DNA of 64,000 bases from Pseudomonas sp. R28(2017). Lineage in GTDB: Bacteria; Pseudomonadota; Gammaproteobacteria; Pseudomonadales; Pseudomonadaceae. The DNA lies in NCBI RefSeq assembly GCF_002112505.1, contig NZ_NEHW01000011.1:124001-188000 (forward strand), written 5' to 3'. Positions 1 to 8,064 of the stretch are shown in pieces; position 1 is the stretch's first letter; each line of letters opens with the position of its first letter. The notes beneath the pieces are model-generated. The model was not told the origin of the DNA. It did no database searches and worked only from the letters and a program-made list of their open reading frames with translations. A program made the position numbers and the translations under genes.

Positions 1-1063
1 AGGCCGGGTGGACGAAGTCATCCGGCCCCTGATGAAAGCGCAGGACATCGCCGGCATGGCCGTGGCGGTCTATGCCAACGGCCAGGCGCATTACTTCAGC
101 TATGGCGTGGCCAGCAAGGCCGATGGCAAGGCGGTCAGCGCCGATACCCTGTTCGAGATCGGCTCGCTGAGCAAGACCTACACCGCCACCCTCGCCGCCC
201 TGGCCAGTGCCGAAGGCAAACTGGACCTCGAGGCCCCTGCTCGGCGCTACCAGCCTGCACTGGCCGGCGCGCCGCTGGGCGATGACAGCGTGCTGGAATT
301 CGGTGCCTACAGCGCCGATTGCCTGCCGTTGCAGTTCCCCGATGAGGTGCAGACCCCAGAGCAGGCCCTGGCGTTCTTCCGTAACTGGCAGCCGCGCACC
401 GAGCACGGCACCCAGCGCTGCTATTCCAACCCGAGCCTGGGCCTGTTCGGCGACCTCGCGGCGCGTGCGCAACAACGCCCCTTCGCCGAGGTCATGACCC
501 AACACCTGCTGCCGCAGATGGGCTTGCGACACACGTACCTGCAGGTACCGCAGAGCGCGCAGGGCCTGTATGCCCAAGGCTATGACGCGCAAAACCGCCC
601 GGTACGCGTCAGCCCCGGCCCCTATGCCGACGAAGCCTACGGCATCAAGACCAGCGCCAGCGACCTGCTGCGCTACGTACGTCTGCACATGCAGCCTGCC
701 GAACTGCCGCCGGCACTGCGCAAGGCCACCGAAATCACCCAGGCCGGCTACTTCAAGGTGGGCGCCATGACCCAGGGCCTGGGCTGGGAACGCTACCCGT
801 ACCCGGTCGCGCTGGACACGCTGGTCGACGGCAACAGCTCGCGGCTGATTCGTGAGCCCCAGGCCACCCAACGCCTGAACCCAGCGCTCCCGGCCCTGCC
901 CGCAGCCTGGTACAACAAGACCGGATCCACCAACGGTTTCGGCGTCTACGCCGCGTTCATCCCGTCCGAAGGCAAGGCCATCGTCCTGCTTGCCAACCGC
1001 AATTACCCCAACGAAGCCCGTGTGCGCGCGGCGTTCCAGATCCTCTCCAACCTCGACCACTGA
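1..1063 (+). CDS. ampC: Class C beta-lactamase (AmpC type), 5' end cut by window edge
   Basis: Periplasmic serine beta-lactamase that hydrolyses penicillins and cephalosporins. Counting from the GTG at position 8, the class C signatures are in order: Ser53-Leu-Ser-Lys56 (the SxxK nucleophile motif), Tyr139-Ser-Asn141 and Lys304-Thr-Gly306. The frame is open to the left edge and no signal peptide is visible, while full AmpC proteins are about 380-390 residues, so the true start lies outside the window and the GTG at 8 is not the start. No ampR is visible, because the upstream side is missing. The C-terminus looks complete. The family call is firm; the substrate spectrum cannot be read from the sequence. 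Confidence 0.88.
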   Translation, partial: GRVDEVIRPLMKAQDIAGMAVAVYANGQAHYFSYGVASKADGKAVSADTLFEIGSLSKTYTATLAALASAEGKLDLEAPARRYQPALAGAPLGDDSVLEFGAYSADCLPLQFPDEVQTPEQALAFFRNWQPRTEHGTQRCYSNPSLGLFGDLAARAQQRPFAEVMTQHLLPQMGLRHTYLQVPQSAQGLYAQGYDAQNRPVRVSPGPYADEAYGIKTSASDLLRYVRLHMQPAELPPALRKATEITQAGYFKVGAMTQGLGWERYPYPVALDTLVDGNSSRLIREPQATQRLNPALPALPAAWYNKTGSTNGFGVYAAFIPSEGKAIVLLANRNYPNEARVRAAFQILSNLDH

Positions 1064-1092
1064 GTCACCGCCGACTGGATTGTAAGACAAAA

Positions 1093-1118
1093 TGTAGTGC
1101 ATAAAAATATTCACTACA
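1093..1118. promoter_or_regulatory. Inverted repeat downstream of ampC
   Basis: Arms TGTAGTG and CACTACA (7 bp, perfect) flank a 12-bp AT-rich spacer in the 295-bp gap between ampC and the next gene. It could be a regulator site or a weak hairpin; there is no T-run to make it a classic terminator. The rest of the gap (1119-1358) shows no other clear element. Confidence 0.3.
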
Positions 1119-1358
1119 AAACCATTGACGCCCTTCATCTGCCTTGTGCATGATGAAGCCGTCTCCCTGATCGGGAGCGGTGGCAAGGGTGTTCCAGACG
1201 GCTTGCGCGGTAACGCAGGCCGTCCGTGGAGAGGGAATCTGTCCAAAAGGCAGCGTGAGAAAGCCCCTGTTGCGATGCTGCTGTAGCAGCCTTGGTAGTG
1301 CGCTACAACCTGTGGCGCCAACTGTGACAATCAACAACAAATAGGTGATGGGGGCTTT

Positions 1359-1691
1359 ATGATGAACTTGAACAACAATCCGACTATCGACCAATTGGCC
1401 CAGCTGTTTGCGGTACGCAAGGACAGCCTCGACGACCACCTGCTGTGGGTCAGCCAGACCGGCGAGGTGCGCATCGACCGCCTGCCGCCGAACACGGTCG
1501 AAGATGAATTCGAAGCGCACCTGCCCAGCATGCGCGCCCGCTTCAAGGTCTACCGCCGTGGCCAGGGCTACGTCGGTAAGAAGGCCGCCGCCGACACCGA
1601 GTTCGTCGGCCGCGTGCTGCAGACCCTGCAACAAGAATGGCCCGCCGCCCGTGAGCGGCAGGCAGTCAAGGTGATCGAACCGCTGAACTGA
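1359..1691 (+). CDS. Conserved hypothetical protein, 110 aa
   Basis: A small soluble protein without signal peptide or membrane segment. I do not recognise a named domain. It begins with an Asn-rich stretch (MMNLNNNP), followed by a mixed alpha/beta-looking body with acidic and aromatic residues (DDHLLWVSQTGEVRIDRLP). It stands alone, is followed by a strong intrinsic terminator, and has typical pseudomonad codon use, so it is very probably expressed. Two ATG codons are adjacent at 1359 and 1362 and either could be the start. The large reading frame on the opposite strand across this region is a GC-driven shadow. Function unknown. Confidence 0.75.
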   Translation: MMNLNNNPTIDQLAQLFAVRKDSLDDHLLWVSQTGEVRIDRLPPNTVEDEFEAHLPSMRARFKVYRRGQGYVGKKAAADTEFVGRVLQTLQQEWPAARERQAVKVIEPLN

Positions 1692-1711
1692 GGGTTCGCC
1701 GCCACTTACGG

Positions 1712-1739
1712 AGCCCGGCCTGCATAGGCCGGGCTTTTT
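1712..1739 (+). terminator. Rho-independent terminator
   Basis: Perfect stem AGCCCGGCCT / AGGCCGGGCT with a 4-nt GCAT loop followed by TTTTTC, 20 bases after the stop of the preceding small gene. Confidence 0.92.
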
Positions 1740-1780
1740 CATGCCTGTTAGAATGCCGGCCCGTGATTGTGGAGCCCCTT

Positions 1781-2203
1781 ATGACTACCCCTGCATATGG
1801 CACTGGCGATGCTTCGTACCAGGCCGTCGGCGGCATCGACGGCCTGCGCCGGCTGGTCGACGACTTCTATCGGCTGATGGATCAGGACTCGGCAGCCGCC
1901 CCGGTGCGGCAGATGCACCCGGCCGACCTCGCCGGCTCGCGCGACAAGCTGGCGTGCTTTCTCAGTGGTTGGCTGGGCGGGCCACGGCTGTACGCCGAGC
2001 GCTATGGCTCGATCGGTATTCCGTCATTCCATGCGCAATGGCCGATCGACGCGCAACACGCAGCGATCTGGCTGACATGCATGCGTGACGCAATTGCCTT
2101 GCAGCCCTGGGAGCCGGCGTTCGCCGACTACCTGCTGCGCCAGCTTGCGGTGCCAGCCCAGCGCATCGTCCAGGCCGCCGGCGCCCGCCACCCTCAGGCC
2201 TGA
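1781..2203 (+). CDS. Truncated haemoglobin, group II
   Basis: A 140-residue 2-on-2 globin. The visible order is a Gly-rich entry (YQAVGGIDGLRRLVDDFYRLM), a middle segment LACFLSGWLGGPRLYAERYG and a proximal part with HAQWPIDAQHAAIWLTCM, as in group II truncated globins, which have a Trp at G8 (here probably the W of AAIWL). These proteins bind haem and are linked to O2, NO or peroxide chemistry in the cytoplasm. The ATG at 1781 is chosen over an upstream GTG at 1763 because TGGAG lies 7 bases before it. Its 3' end overlaps by 10 bases the convergent gene at 2194-2496. The ligand and physiological role are not shown. Confidence 0.85.
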   Translation: MTTPAYGTGDASYQAVGGIDGLRRLVDDFYRLMDQDSAAAPVRQMHPADLAGSRDKLACFLSGWLGGPRLYAERYGSIGIPSFHAQWPIDAQHAAIWLTCMRDAIALQPWEPAFADYLLRQLAVPAQRIVQAAGARHPQA

Positions 2204-2496
2204 AGGCGCCGCTGCAACACGGGCAACGGCAGCGCACCGGTGGCCAGCGCCCGAGCCCGGTCCACACCCCACACCAGCGCGCGGGTCATGGTTTCGCCGG
2301 GCCGCGCCGGGTAGTACTCCTCCAGCAGTGCCCTGCCGTCCTGGCCGTAGAGCCCGAGGAACAGCTGCGTGGCGCCGAGCCGCGACAGGCGCACCTGGAT
2401 GTCCAGCGAAGTGCCGTCGCTGAGTACTTCGTCGTGGCAGCGGCTGTGCAACTGTGCGTCGGCCCACTGCCAATAGGTCTCGTCCCTGACTCGCAT
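2194..2496 (-). CDS. Conserved hypothetical protein, 100 aa
   Basis: A 100-residue soluble protein with no signal peptide, membrane segment or recognised motif. It reads as a compact alpha/beta fold (SLDIQVRLSRLGATQLFLGLYGQDGRALLEEYYPARPGE is its core region, quoted here only to mark alternating hydrophobic strands). It is convergent with the truncated haemoglobin and overlaps its 3' end by 10 bases. An AGAGGA stretch upstream of the ATG at 2496 supports translation. The length, start and codon use look genuine, but no function can be assigned. Confidence 0.65.
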   Translation of the reverse strand: MRVRDETYWQWADAQLHSRCHDEVLSDGTSLDIQVRLSRLGATQLFLGLYGQDGRALLEEYYPARPGETMTRALVWGVDRARALATGALPLPVLQRRLQA

Positions 2497-2602
2497 GAAA
2501 AATCAATCCTCTCTTTCCTGGATGCGCCGCCAGAAGACCACAACTGCGCTGCCGCCGCGAGGGCAACCCACGGTTACCATGAGCAGGATCAAGCAATACC
2601 AA

Positions 2603-2628
2603 CAAAAACCCCGCCGTTGGGCGGGGTT
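2603..2628 (-). terminator. Rho-independent terminator of the 2656-2844 gene
   Basis: Stem AACCCCGCC / GGCGGGGTT with a short loop. Read on the minus strand it is followed by TTTTTG, so it terminates transcription coming from the minus-strand gene just to its right. Confidence 0.88.
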
Positions 2629-2655
2629 GTGTGAGCAGGTTCACTTTTTCGAGGC

Positions 2656-2844
2656 TTACTTCCTGGCGGGCACCCGTGGCGTGAAGCGGCCCTTCTTGCT
2701 GCGCTGCAGGTGTGCAGGCTTGAGGTCTTCCGATTCATCCAGGGTCATGTGGGCAAAGCCCAGGCGGAACGCCGCCTGACCGCAACGCACCTGGCTGTTG
2801 ATCGGGAATGCATCGTTCGTGTCTTCGAAAAAGGACTCGCTCAT
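2656..2844 (-). CDS. Small conserved hypothetical protein, 62 aa
   Basis: A short basic-tailed protein (C-terminus SKKGRFTPRVPARK) with a single internal Cys. The frame extends upstream, but the ATG at 2844 (MSESFFEDTND) is preferred because GGAG lies 10 bases before it; the upstream Met at 2883 lacks a ribosome site. It is followed directly by a minus-strand terminator, which argues for a real monocistronic gene. No domain is recognised; function unknown. Confidence 0.6.
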   Translation of the reverse strand: MSESFFEDTNDAFPINSQVRCGQAAFRLGFAHMTLDESEDLKPAHLQRSKKGRFTPRVPARK

Positions 2845-2980
2845 GCCCTGTCTCCATTCAGTGGCGACCGCGTCGGCCAGCAATGGGCTGACCTGAAAAA
2901 CGCGACCTGTGCCTGTGAGACTAGCCGGTCACAAGCGGACTGCCCGGACAAACCCGACAGACCCGACCAGTGGCATTTGG

Positions 2981-3301
2981 CTACTTCAGCCGCACGGCAG
3001 TGCCGGTGGCGAACACCACGACCATGCCACCTTGCACCGACGGCATGCTGATTTCGAAGTCCACGCCTACCACTGCATCAGCCTGCAACTGCCGTGCCCG
3101 CGCCTTGAGTTCCTCGGTGGCCTGCTCGCGGGCCTCGCGCAGGGCGCTTTCCAGCGTTTGCGAACGGCCACCGAAGAAGTCACGAAAACGTGCGAAGAAA
3201 TCGCGCACGAAGTTGATGCCCTGCACCGATTCGGAGCTGACCACGCCAAGGTACTCGGCGATCGGGCGGCCTTCGAGCTGGCTGGTGGTGGTGATGATCA
3301 T
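2981..3301 (-). CDS. YbjQ family protein (UPF0145 / YbjQ_1)
   Basis: A 106-residue cytoplasmic protein of the YbjQ family, a conserved pentameric fold sometimes labelled heavy-metal-binding domain; its true role is unknown. Family hallmarks are the start MIITTTSQLEGRPIAEYLGVV, the central FVRDFFARFRDFFGGRSQTLE region, the helix LREAREQATEELKARA, and the end ADAVVGVDFEISMP...MVVVFATGTAV. Length matches the family. Its ribosome-binding site AAGGAG lies partly inside a hairpin (3311-3333), so its translation could be structure-controlled. It follows the EamA gene on the same strand by about 60 bases and could be its distal partner. Confidence 0.88.
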   Translation of the reverse strand: MIITTTSQLEGRPIAEYLGVVSSESVQGINFVRDFFARFRDFFGGRSQTLESALREAREQATEELKARARQLQADAVVGVDFEISMPSVQGGMVVVFATGTAVRLK

Positions 3302-3310
3302 GTTGAGCTC

Positions 3311-3333
3311 CTTGGCCTTGCAAAAAGGCCAAG
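3311..3333 (-). promoter_or_regulatory. Hairpin overlapping the YbjQ ribosome-binding site
   Basis: On the minus strand the arms CTTGGCCTT and AAGGCCAAG are perfect over 9 bp with a 5-base loop. The 3' arm runs into the AAGGAG of the YbjQ gene. It may be an inefficient terminator for the EamA gene, a translational switch, or both. Confidence 0.4.
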
Positions 3334-3359
3334 TCTACCAAAAGCGCCGGCCGCTTCCG

Positions 3360-4247
3360 CTACTGCGCGCTGACCGCACGCAGCCGCTGCCCCAGCTTCG
3401 GCCCGAACACGTTGACCAGCAAGCCGAGCATCACCAGCAATGCACCCCAGCCCTGCACTGCTGTAAGCCGCTCACCCAGCAACCATGCCGACGAACTCAG
3501 GCCGATCACCGGCACCAGCAACGAAAACGGCGCCACCTTGCCCGCCGGGTGGCGCGACAGCAGTTTGCTCCACAAGCTGTAGCCGAGCATGGTGGCAACG
3601 AATGCCAGGTAAGCCAGTGCCAGCACCGAACTCCAACCAATGTTGGCCAGCGAGTGGCCGATCCGCTCCGGCCCTTCCAGCCACCACGACAAGGCCAGGA
3701 ACGGCAGCGGCGGAATCAACCCGCCCCATATCACCAGCGCCACCAGGTCCACCGAGCCAAAGCGGCGGGTAATGATGTTGCCCATGCCCCACATCGCCCC
3801 GCCACACAAGGTCAGCAGCAGCGCCACCAGCGGCACATGGCCGCTGTCTTCACTGCCGATCAGCGCCAGGCCGCTGGCAGCCACCAGCAACCCCAGCACA
3901 CTGGCCAGGCGCAGCCGTTCACCCAGGAACAGCGCGGCAAAGCCAAGGGTGAAGAACGCTTGCGATTGCAAGACCAGCGATGCCAGGCCCGGTGGCATGC
4001 CGCTGTACATGGCCTGAAAGAGGAAGGCGAACTGGCCCAGGGAGATGGTCGCACCGTAGGCGATCAGCCAGCGCCACGGCAGCTTCGGTCGCCTGACCAG
4101 GAGCACGGCCGGAAACGCCACCAGCAGAAAGCGCAATGCGCCCAGCAGCATCGGCGGCAAGCCATCGAGGCCGACCTTGATGACCACGAAATTGACTCCC
4201 CAGGCGACAATCACCACCAGGGCGATCAGCAGGTCCTTGAGCGGCAT
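3360..4247 (-). CDS. EamA/DMT family exporter, 295 aa
   Basis: Inner-membrane drug/metabolite transporter of the EamA superfamily with about ten hydrophobic segments arranged as two repeats. The first begins LLIALVVIVAWGVNFVVIKVGL and the second LVALLLTLCGGAMWGMGNIITRR, each opening with the W-G/NF-type signature of this family. Such proteins export amino acids or metabolites such as cysteine pathway intermediates. The start ATG at 4247 is chosen because AAGGAAG lies just upstream; 43 further in-frame residues to 4376 have neither a ribosome site nor family likeness. The length fits the 290-310 norm. Substrate unknown. Confidence 0.87.
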   Translation of the reverse strand: MPLKDLLIALVVIVAWGVNFVVIKVGLDGLPPMLLGALRFLLVAFPAVLLVRRPKLPWRWLIAYGATISLGQFAFLFQAMYSGMPPGLASLVLQSQAFFTLGFAALFLGERLRLASVLGLLVAASGLALIGSEDSGHVPLVALLLTLCGGAMWGMGNIITRRFGSVDLVALVIWGGLIPPLPFLALSWWLEGPERIGHSLANIGWSSVLALAYLAFVATMLGYSLWSKLLSRHPAGKVAPFSLLVPVIGLSSSAWLLGERLTAVQGWGALLVMLGLLVNVFGPKLGQRLRAVSAQ

Positions 4248-4386
4248 TGCAGCTTCCTTCTTCAGGCGTTCTAGACATATTTCGTAACAGCATAAGGCCA
4301 TTTTCCGGCCAGGGACCAGCACAGTTGTGGCCAACCCTTGCACTACAGATTGGCTGTTATGCTGCGCAAACTTCACTTGACCTTAC

Positions 4387-4398
4387 TTGTATAGACAT
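4387..4398. promoter_or_regulatory. Possible GntR/HutC-type operator before the NCS1 permease
   Basis: TTGTATAGACAT resembles the TTGTATAGACAA-type half-palindrome bound by HutC-subfamily GntR regulators. It sits about 85 bases upstream of the permease start and overlaps a plausible promoter (TTGACC to the left). The assignment rests on a remembered consensus only. Confidence 0.28.
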
Positions 4399-4481
4399 GC
4401 TGATATCAGGCAAAAGCCGTCCGCGCCATGCGCAGCGATGGCCCTCCTCCCTGACACAAAAACAATGAAGTGGAGCCCTCA

Positions 4482-5879
4482 ATGTCTCGCAAATCCGTGC
4501 TCGAACGGCGCTCTATCGACTACATTCCCGAAGCCGAGCGCCATGGCCGGCTGTACAGCCAGTTCACCCTCTGGCTCGGCGCCAACCTGCAGATTACCGC
4601 CATCGTCACCGGCGCCCTGGCCGTGGTGCTCGGCGGTGACGTGTTCTGGTCGCTGATCGGCCTGTTGCTTGGCCAGTTGATCGGCGGCGCGGTGATGGCC
4701 CTGCATGCGGCCCAGGGCCCGCGCCTGGGCCTGCCGCAGATGATCTCCAGCCGCGTGCAGTTCGGCGTGTATGGCGCGGCCATCCCGATGGTGCTGGTGT
4801 GCCTGATGTACATGGGCTTCACCGCCACCGGCACGGTGTTGTCCGGGCAAGCCATCGGTCAGTTGCTGAGCGTCAGCGACAGCACCGGCATCCTTATCTT
4901 CGCCTCGGTGATCGTGCTCGCGACCCTCGCCGGCTACCGGGTGATCCACTGGATTGGCCGGGTCGCCAGCGTGTTGGGCATCATCGCTTTCGTCTACCTG
5001 TTCAGCCGCATCCTGATGCTCGCCGACATCGGCCAATTGCTGGAAAACCGCCACTTCAGTTGGGCCACCTTCCTGCTCGCGGTGTCGCTGGCGGCCTCCT
5101 GGCAGATCGCCTTCGGCCCCTACGTGGCGGACTACTCGCGCTACTTGCCGAGCAGCACTTCGCCGGTGAAGACTTTCCTCGCCGCTGGCCTTGGCTCGGT
5201 CATCGGCGCACAGGCATCGATGATCCTCGGCGTGTTTGCCGCAGCAATCGCCGGCGGGCAGTTCAGCGGGCATGAAGTGGCCTACATCGTCGGCCTCGGC
5301 GGTGCCGGCACCACCGCTGCGCTGCTGTACTTCAGTATCGCCTTCGGCAAGGTGACCATCTCGACGCTGAACTCCTATGGCAGCTTCATGTGCATCGCCA
5401 CCATCATCAGCGGCTTCCGTGGCCACCTGGCGATCAGCCGCGTGCAACGCCTTGTGTTCGTGCTGGCCATCGTTGGCGCCGCCACCCTGGTGGCCCTGCT
5501 CGGCCAGCACTCGTTCCTCAGTGCGTTCAAGTCGTTCATCCTGTTCCTGCTGACCTTCTTCGTGCCCTGGAGCGCGGTCAACCTGGTCGATTACTACTTC
5601 ATCACCAAAGAGCGCTACGACATCCCCGCCCTGGCCGACCCGGAGGGCCGCTATGGCCGCTGGAACTGGCCTGGCATCAGCGTCTACACCCTGGGCGTGC
5701 TGGTGCAGATGCCGTTCATCGACACCAAGCTGTACACCGGCCCCATGGTCGCGCACCTGGGTGGTGTGGACGTGTCGTGGCTGATCGGCCTGGTGGTGCC
5801 GAGCGTGCTGTACTACTGCGTGGCGCGCCGGCGTGCCGCCGAGGCACCGGCCAGCATGATCGTGCCGGAGGCGCGCTGA
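4482..5879 (+). CDS. NCS1-family cytosine/purine permease
   Basis: A 465-residue inner-membrane symporter with about twelve hydrophobic segments, related to CodB and other nucleobase-cation-symport-1 proteins importing cytosine, purines, hydantoins or allantoin. The N-terminal segment QFTLWLGANLQITAIVTGALAVVLGGD and the following GARLG-like HAAQGPRLGLPQMISSRVQFG are typical of the family. The later LVDYYFITKERYDIPAL matches the NCS1 motif near TM9-10. The ATG at 4482 is chosen over a GTG at 4470 because GGAG sits 6 bases before it. It stands alone, ahead of an intrinsic terminator, without a deaminase gene, so the substrate is open. Confidence 0.9.
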   Translation: MSRKSVLERRSIDYIPEAERHGRLYSQFTLWLGANLQITAIVTGALAVVLGGDVFWSLIGLLLGQLIGGAVMALHAAQGPRLGLPQMISSRVQFGVYGAAIPMVLVCLMYMGFTATGTVLSGQAIGQLLSVSDSTGILIFASVIVLATLAGYRVIHWIGRVASVLGIIAFVYLFSRILMLADIGQLLENRHFSWATFLLAVSLAASWQIAFGPYVADYSRYLPSSTSPVKTFLAAGLGSVIGAQASMILGVFAAAIAGGQFSGHEVAYIVGLGGAGTTAALLYFSIAFGKVTISTLNSYGSFMCIATIISGFRGHLAISRVQRLVFVLAIVGAATLVALLGQHSFLSAFKSFILFLLTFFVPWSAVNLVDYYFITKERYDIPALADPEGRYGRWNWPGISVYTLGVLVQMPFIDTKLYTGPMVAHLGGVDVSWLIGLVVPSVLYYCVARRRAAEAPASMIVPEAR

Positions 5880-5898
5880 TCACATGCCCCCCTGACTC

Positions 5899-5946
5899 AA
5901 AAAGACCTGCGGCCAGGGACTGCTCCCTTCCCACAGGTCTTTTTTT
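5899..5946 (+). terminator. Rho-independent terminator after the permease
   Basis: Arms AAAAAGACCTG and CAGGTCTTTTT pair over 11 bp across a 24-base loop, ending in a T-run. The A-rich 5' arm means it could also act on the minus strand for the class II aldolase gene. Confidence 0.8.
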
Positions 5947-6023
5947 GCCTGCAGATAACGCAATACATCGCAACCAGGTTGCCGGCCGGCTGAGCCGGAT
6001 TTATTTGCGATAGGACCGGTCAG

Positions 6024-6779
6024 TCAGTCGCGATAATCGGGTGCAATCCGCTCCAGCATCCGCAGCAAGGCCCCCCAGGCCAGCTGCAGTGCATCCGGGT
6101 CATTCAGTTCCCCCTGCTTCAGGCCCCGCATCGGCTCATTGAATTGCCGCTCGGTATGCGCGCACACCGCTTCCGACGGCAGCACCAGCTGCCCGGCACT
6201 CTGCGCTGCCAATTGAATGTCGCAGGCCTTCTCCAGGTAATACATGCGCAAGAATGCCTCGGCCACCGAGCGCCCGGTGGTCAGCAGGCCGTGGTTGCGC
6301 AGGATCATCACCGGCTTGTCGCCCAGGTCCGCCACCAGCCGCTGCTGCTCGTCGAGGTCGAGGGCGATGCCTTCATAATCGTGGTAGGCGACCTTGCCAT
6401 GGAACTCCATCGACATCTGGTTGACCGGCAGCAACCCGCACTCCAGCGCCGCCACCGCGCAACCGGCGCGGGTGTGGGTATGCAGCACGCACTGGGCATC
6501 TTCGCGAGCGGCATGGATGGCGCTGTGGATGACGAACCCGGCCGGGTTGACCGGGTATTCGGTGGGCTCCACCGGCCGGCCCTGCAGGTCGATCTTGACC
6601 AGGCTCGAGGCGGTGATTTCATCGAACAGCAGGCCGTAGGGGTTGATCAGAAAATGGTGCTCGGGGCCCGGCAGGCGCAGCGAGATGTGGGTAAAGATCA
6701 GGTCCGACATGCGGAAATGGGCAATCAGGCGGTAGCAGGCGGCCAGTTGCTGGCGCAGGGTCTGTTCCGTGGCGGTCAT
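6024..6779 (-). CDS. Class II aldolase/adducin family protein
   Basis: A 251-residue member of the fuculose-phosphate-aldolase-like family, which uses divalent metal to cleave or epimerise sugars or decarboxylate small acids. Metal ligands are visible: HTHTR around residues 99-102 (the His-x-His pair) and the distal NHGLLTTG around 161-168. The FTHISLRLPG segment near residue 29 is the conserved substrate-phosphate loop in many relatives; here it reads as in the oxidoreductive, non-phosphate subgroup. AGGAAG precedes the ATG. It follows the substrate-binding protein gene by about 50 bases on the same strand, so both probably share a transcript. The substrate is unknown. Confidence 0.88.
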   Translation of the reverse strand: MTATEQTLRQQLAACYRLIAHFRMSDLIFTHISLRLPGPEHHFLINPYGLLFDEITASSLVKIDLQGRPVEPTEYPVNPAGFVIHSAIHAAREDAQCVLHTHTRAGCAVAALECGLLPVNQMSMEFHGKVAYHDYEGIALDLDEQQRLVADLGDKPVMILRNHGLLTTGRSVAEAFLRMYYLEKACDIQLAAQSAGQLVLPSEAVCAHTERQFNEPMRGLKQGELNDPDALQLAWGALLRMLERIAPDYRD

Positions 6780-6832
6780 TGTTGTTCTTCCTGTTGGAAA
6801 TTGGGGCTGCCAGGCAGCCCCGATAAACTACA

Positions 6833-7876
6833 TCATTTGGTTGCCCAGGCATTGAAGCGCTGTTCCAGCACTTCGCCATGGTCGACCCAGAACTCTACAT
6901 TCATTGCCAAGGCGCCCTGCAGGTTCTGCGGCGAGGTCGGCACCCAGCTGGCCAGCGACGGGTCGAGCCTGGCCGCCGCCTGGGTATTGGTCGGCCCATA
7001 GGGGATCTGCTCGACGTAACGCACCTGGGTGTCCGGCTGGTTGGCATAGCTGATCAGCCGCTTGGCCTGGTCGACATGCTTCGAGCCCTTGATGATCGCC
7101 CAGTAGTCCATGCCATACAGGCTACCCGGCCAGACCACCGCCAGCGGGCTGCCCTGCTGCGCGGCCACGGCGATGCGGCCACTGTAGGTCGAGGTCATCA
7201 CCACATCACCCGCCGTCAGCCATTGCGCCGGCTGCGCGCCGGCATCCCACCACTGGATATACGGTTTGAGCTCAGTGAGCTTGGCAAAGGCACGCTCGAC
7301 ACCAGCGGGGGTCGACAGGACCTTGTATACGTCCTCGACCTTGACCCCGTCCGCCAGCAAGGCGAACTCCAGGTTGTACACCGCGCGCTTGCGCAGGCCG
7401 CGCTTGCCCGGGTACTTCTGCACGTTCCAGAAATCGGCCCACGAGGTCGGCGCCTGGGCCAGCTTGTCGCGGTCGTAGGCAATCGCCACGCTCCACACCA
7501 GCGCCGCCGAACCGCAATCCTGGGCGGCTGCGGGGATCAGTTCGGCGGCACGCCCCAGGCGCTGCCAGTCGAGGTGCTCGTAGATGCCCTCGTCGCAGCC
7601 GCGCATCAGGTCCGGCCCCTCGATCTGCACCACGTCCCAGTCGACATTGCCGGTATCGGCCATCACCTGGATGCGCGCCATCTCGCCGTTGTATTCGCTC
7701 TGGATCAACTGGCTGCCGTCCTGGGCGCTGAAAGGCTGGAAGATCGCCACGTCCTGGGCTTTCTGACCAGCGCCGCCATAGCCGACCACGACCATCTGCG
7801 GCGCCGCTTGCGCACTGCCCAGGCCCCAGGCCAAGAGCGCTGCGCAAAGGCCGGTACTGCGAGGAAATGCCTGCAT
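6833..7876 (-). CDS. ABC transporter periplasmic substrate-binding protein (PotD/PotF-like)
   Basis: A 347-residue extracellular solute-binding protein of the spermidine/putrescine type. A signal peptide with AQA cleavage motif ends near residue 24 (GLGSAQAAPQMVVVGYGG). The core carries the family pattern WDVVQIEGPDLMRGCDEG, ALVWSVAIAYDRDKL and the Trp-rich hinge YIQWWDAGAQPAQWL. A perfect AGGAGG lies 7 bases before the ATG. No permease or ATPase gene is near, so it either uses a transporter encoded elsewhere or is an orphan sensor. It is first in a two-gene unit with the class II aldolase and divergent from the flavin oxidoreductase, suggesting all act on one compound. Confidence 0.87.
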   Translation of the reverse strand: MQAFPRSTGLCAALLAWGLGSAQAAPQMVVVGYGGAGQKAQDVAIFQPFSAQDGSQLIQSEYNGEMARIQVMADTGNVDWDVVQIEGPDLMRGCDEGIYEHLDWQRLGRAAELIPAAAQDCGSAALVWSVAIAYDRDKLAQAPTSWADFWNVQKYPGKRGLRKRAVYNLEFALLADGVKVEDVYKVLSTPAGVERAFAKLTELKPYIQWWDAGAQPAQWLTAGDVVMTSTYSGRIAVAAQQGSPLAVVWPGSLYGMDYWAIIKGSKHVDQAKRLISYANQPDTQVRYVEQIPYGPTNTQAAARLDPSLASWVPTSPQNLQGALAMNVEFWVDHGEVLEQRFNAWATK

Positions 7877-7984
7877 CGAGTTGCCTCCTGTCGGTGCCGT
7901 CCAGCATCAGCTGGAAGGCCCGTTTCTTGTTGTAGTGAGGTCACGCGCCACGGCCGTGGCTGGGAAAAAGCTAGTCGGGCACCA

Positions 7985-8009
7985 GTTAAAAAACAAGTTG
8001 ATTTTTTAC
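7985..8009. promoter_or_regulatory. 25-bp palindromic operator in the divergent promoter
   Basis: The sequence has the form GTnAAAAAnCAA-G-TTGnTTTTTnAC, symmetrical at 10 of 12 position pairs, in the 188-bp gap between the divergently transcribed binding-protein and flavin-oxidoreductase genes. It is a natural site for the XRE-cupin regulator encoded downstream at 10057. Confidence 0.55.
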
Positions 8010-8064
8010 TGCCGCTACACTTTCATGAGAAAAACAAGAACAACACCGCACCGGAGCCGCCCGC

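Noticed and set aside
8-1063. GTG at position 8 as the true ampC start
   Set aside because: It would leave the protein without a signal peptide, and the frame is open to the window edge.
2970-4274. 434-residue plus-strand frame opposite the EamA gene
   Set aside because: Gln/Arg/His-rich composition without hydrophobic core; a shadow of the EamA exporter.
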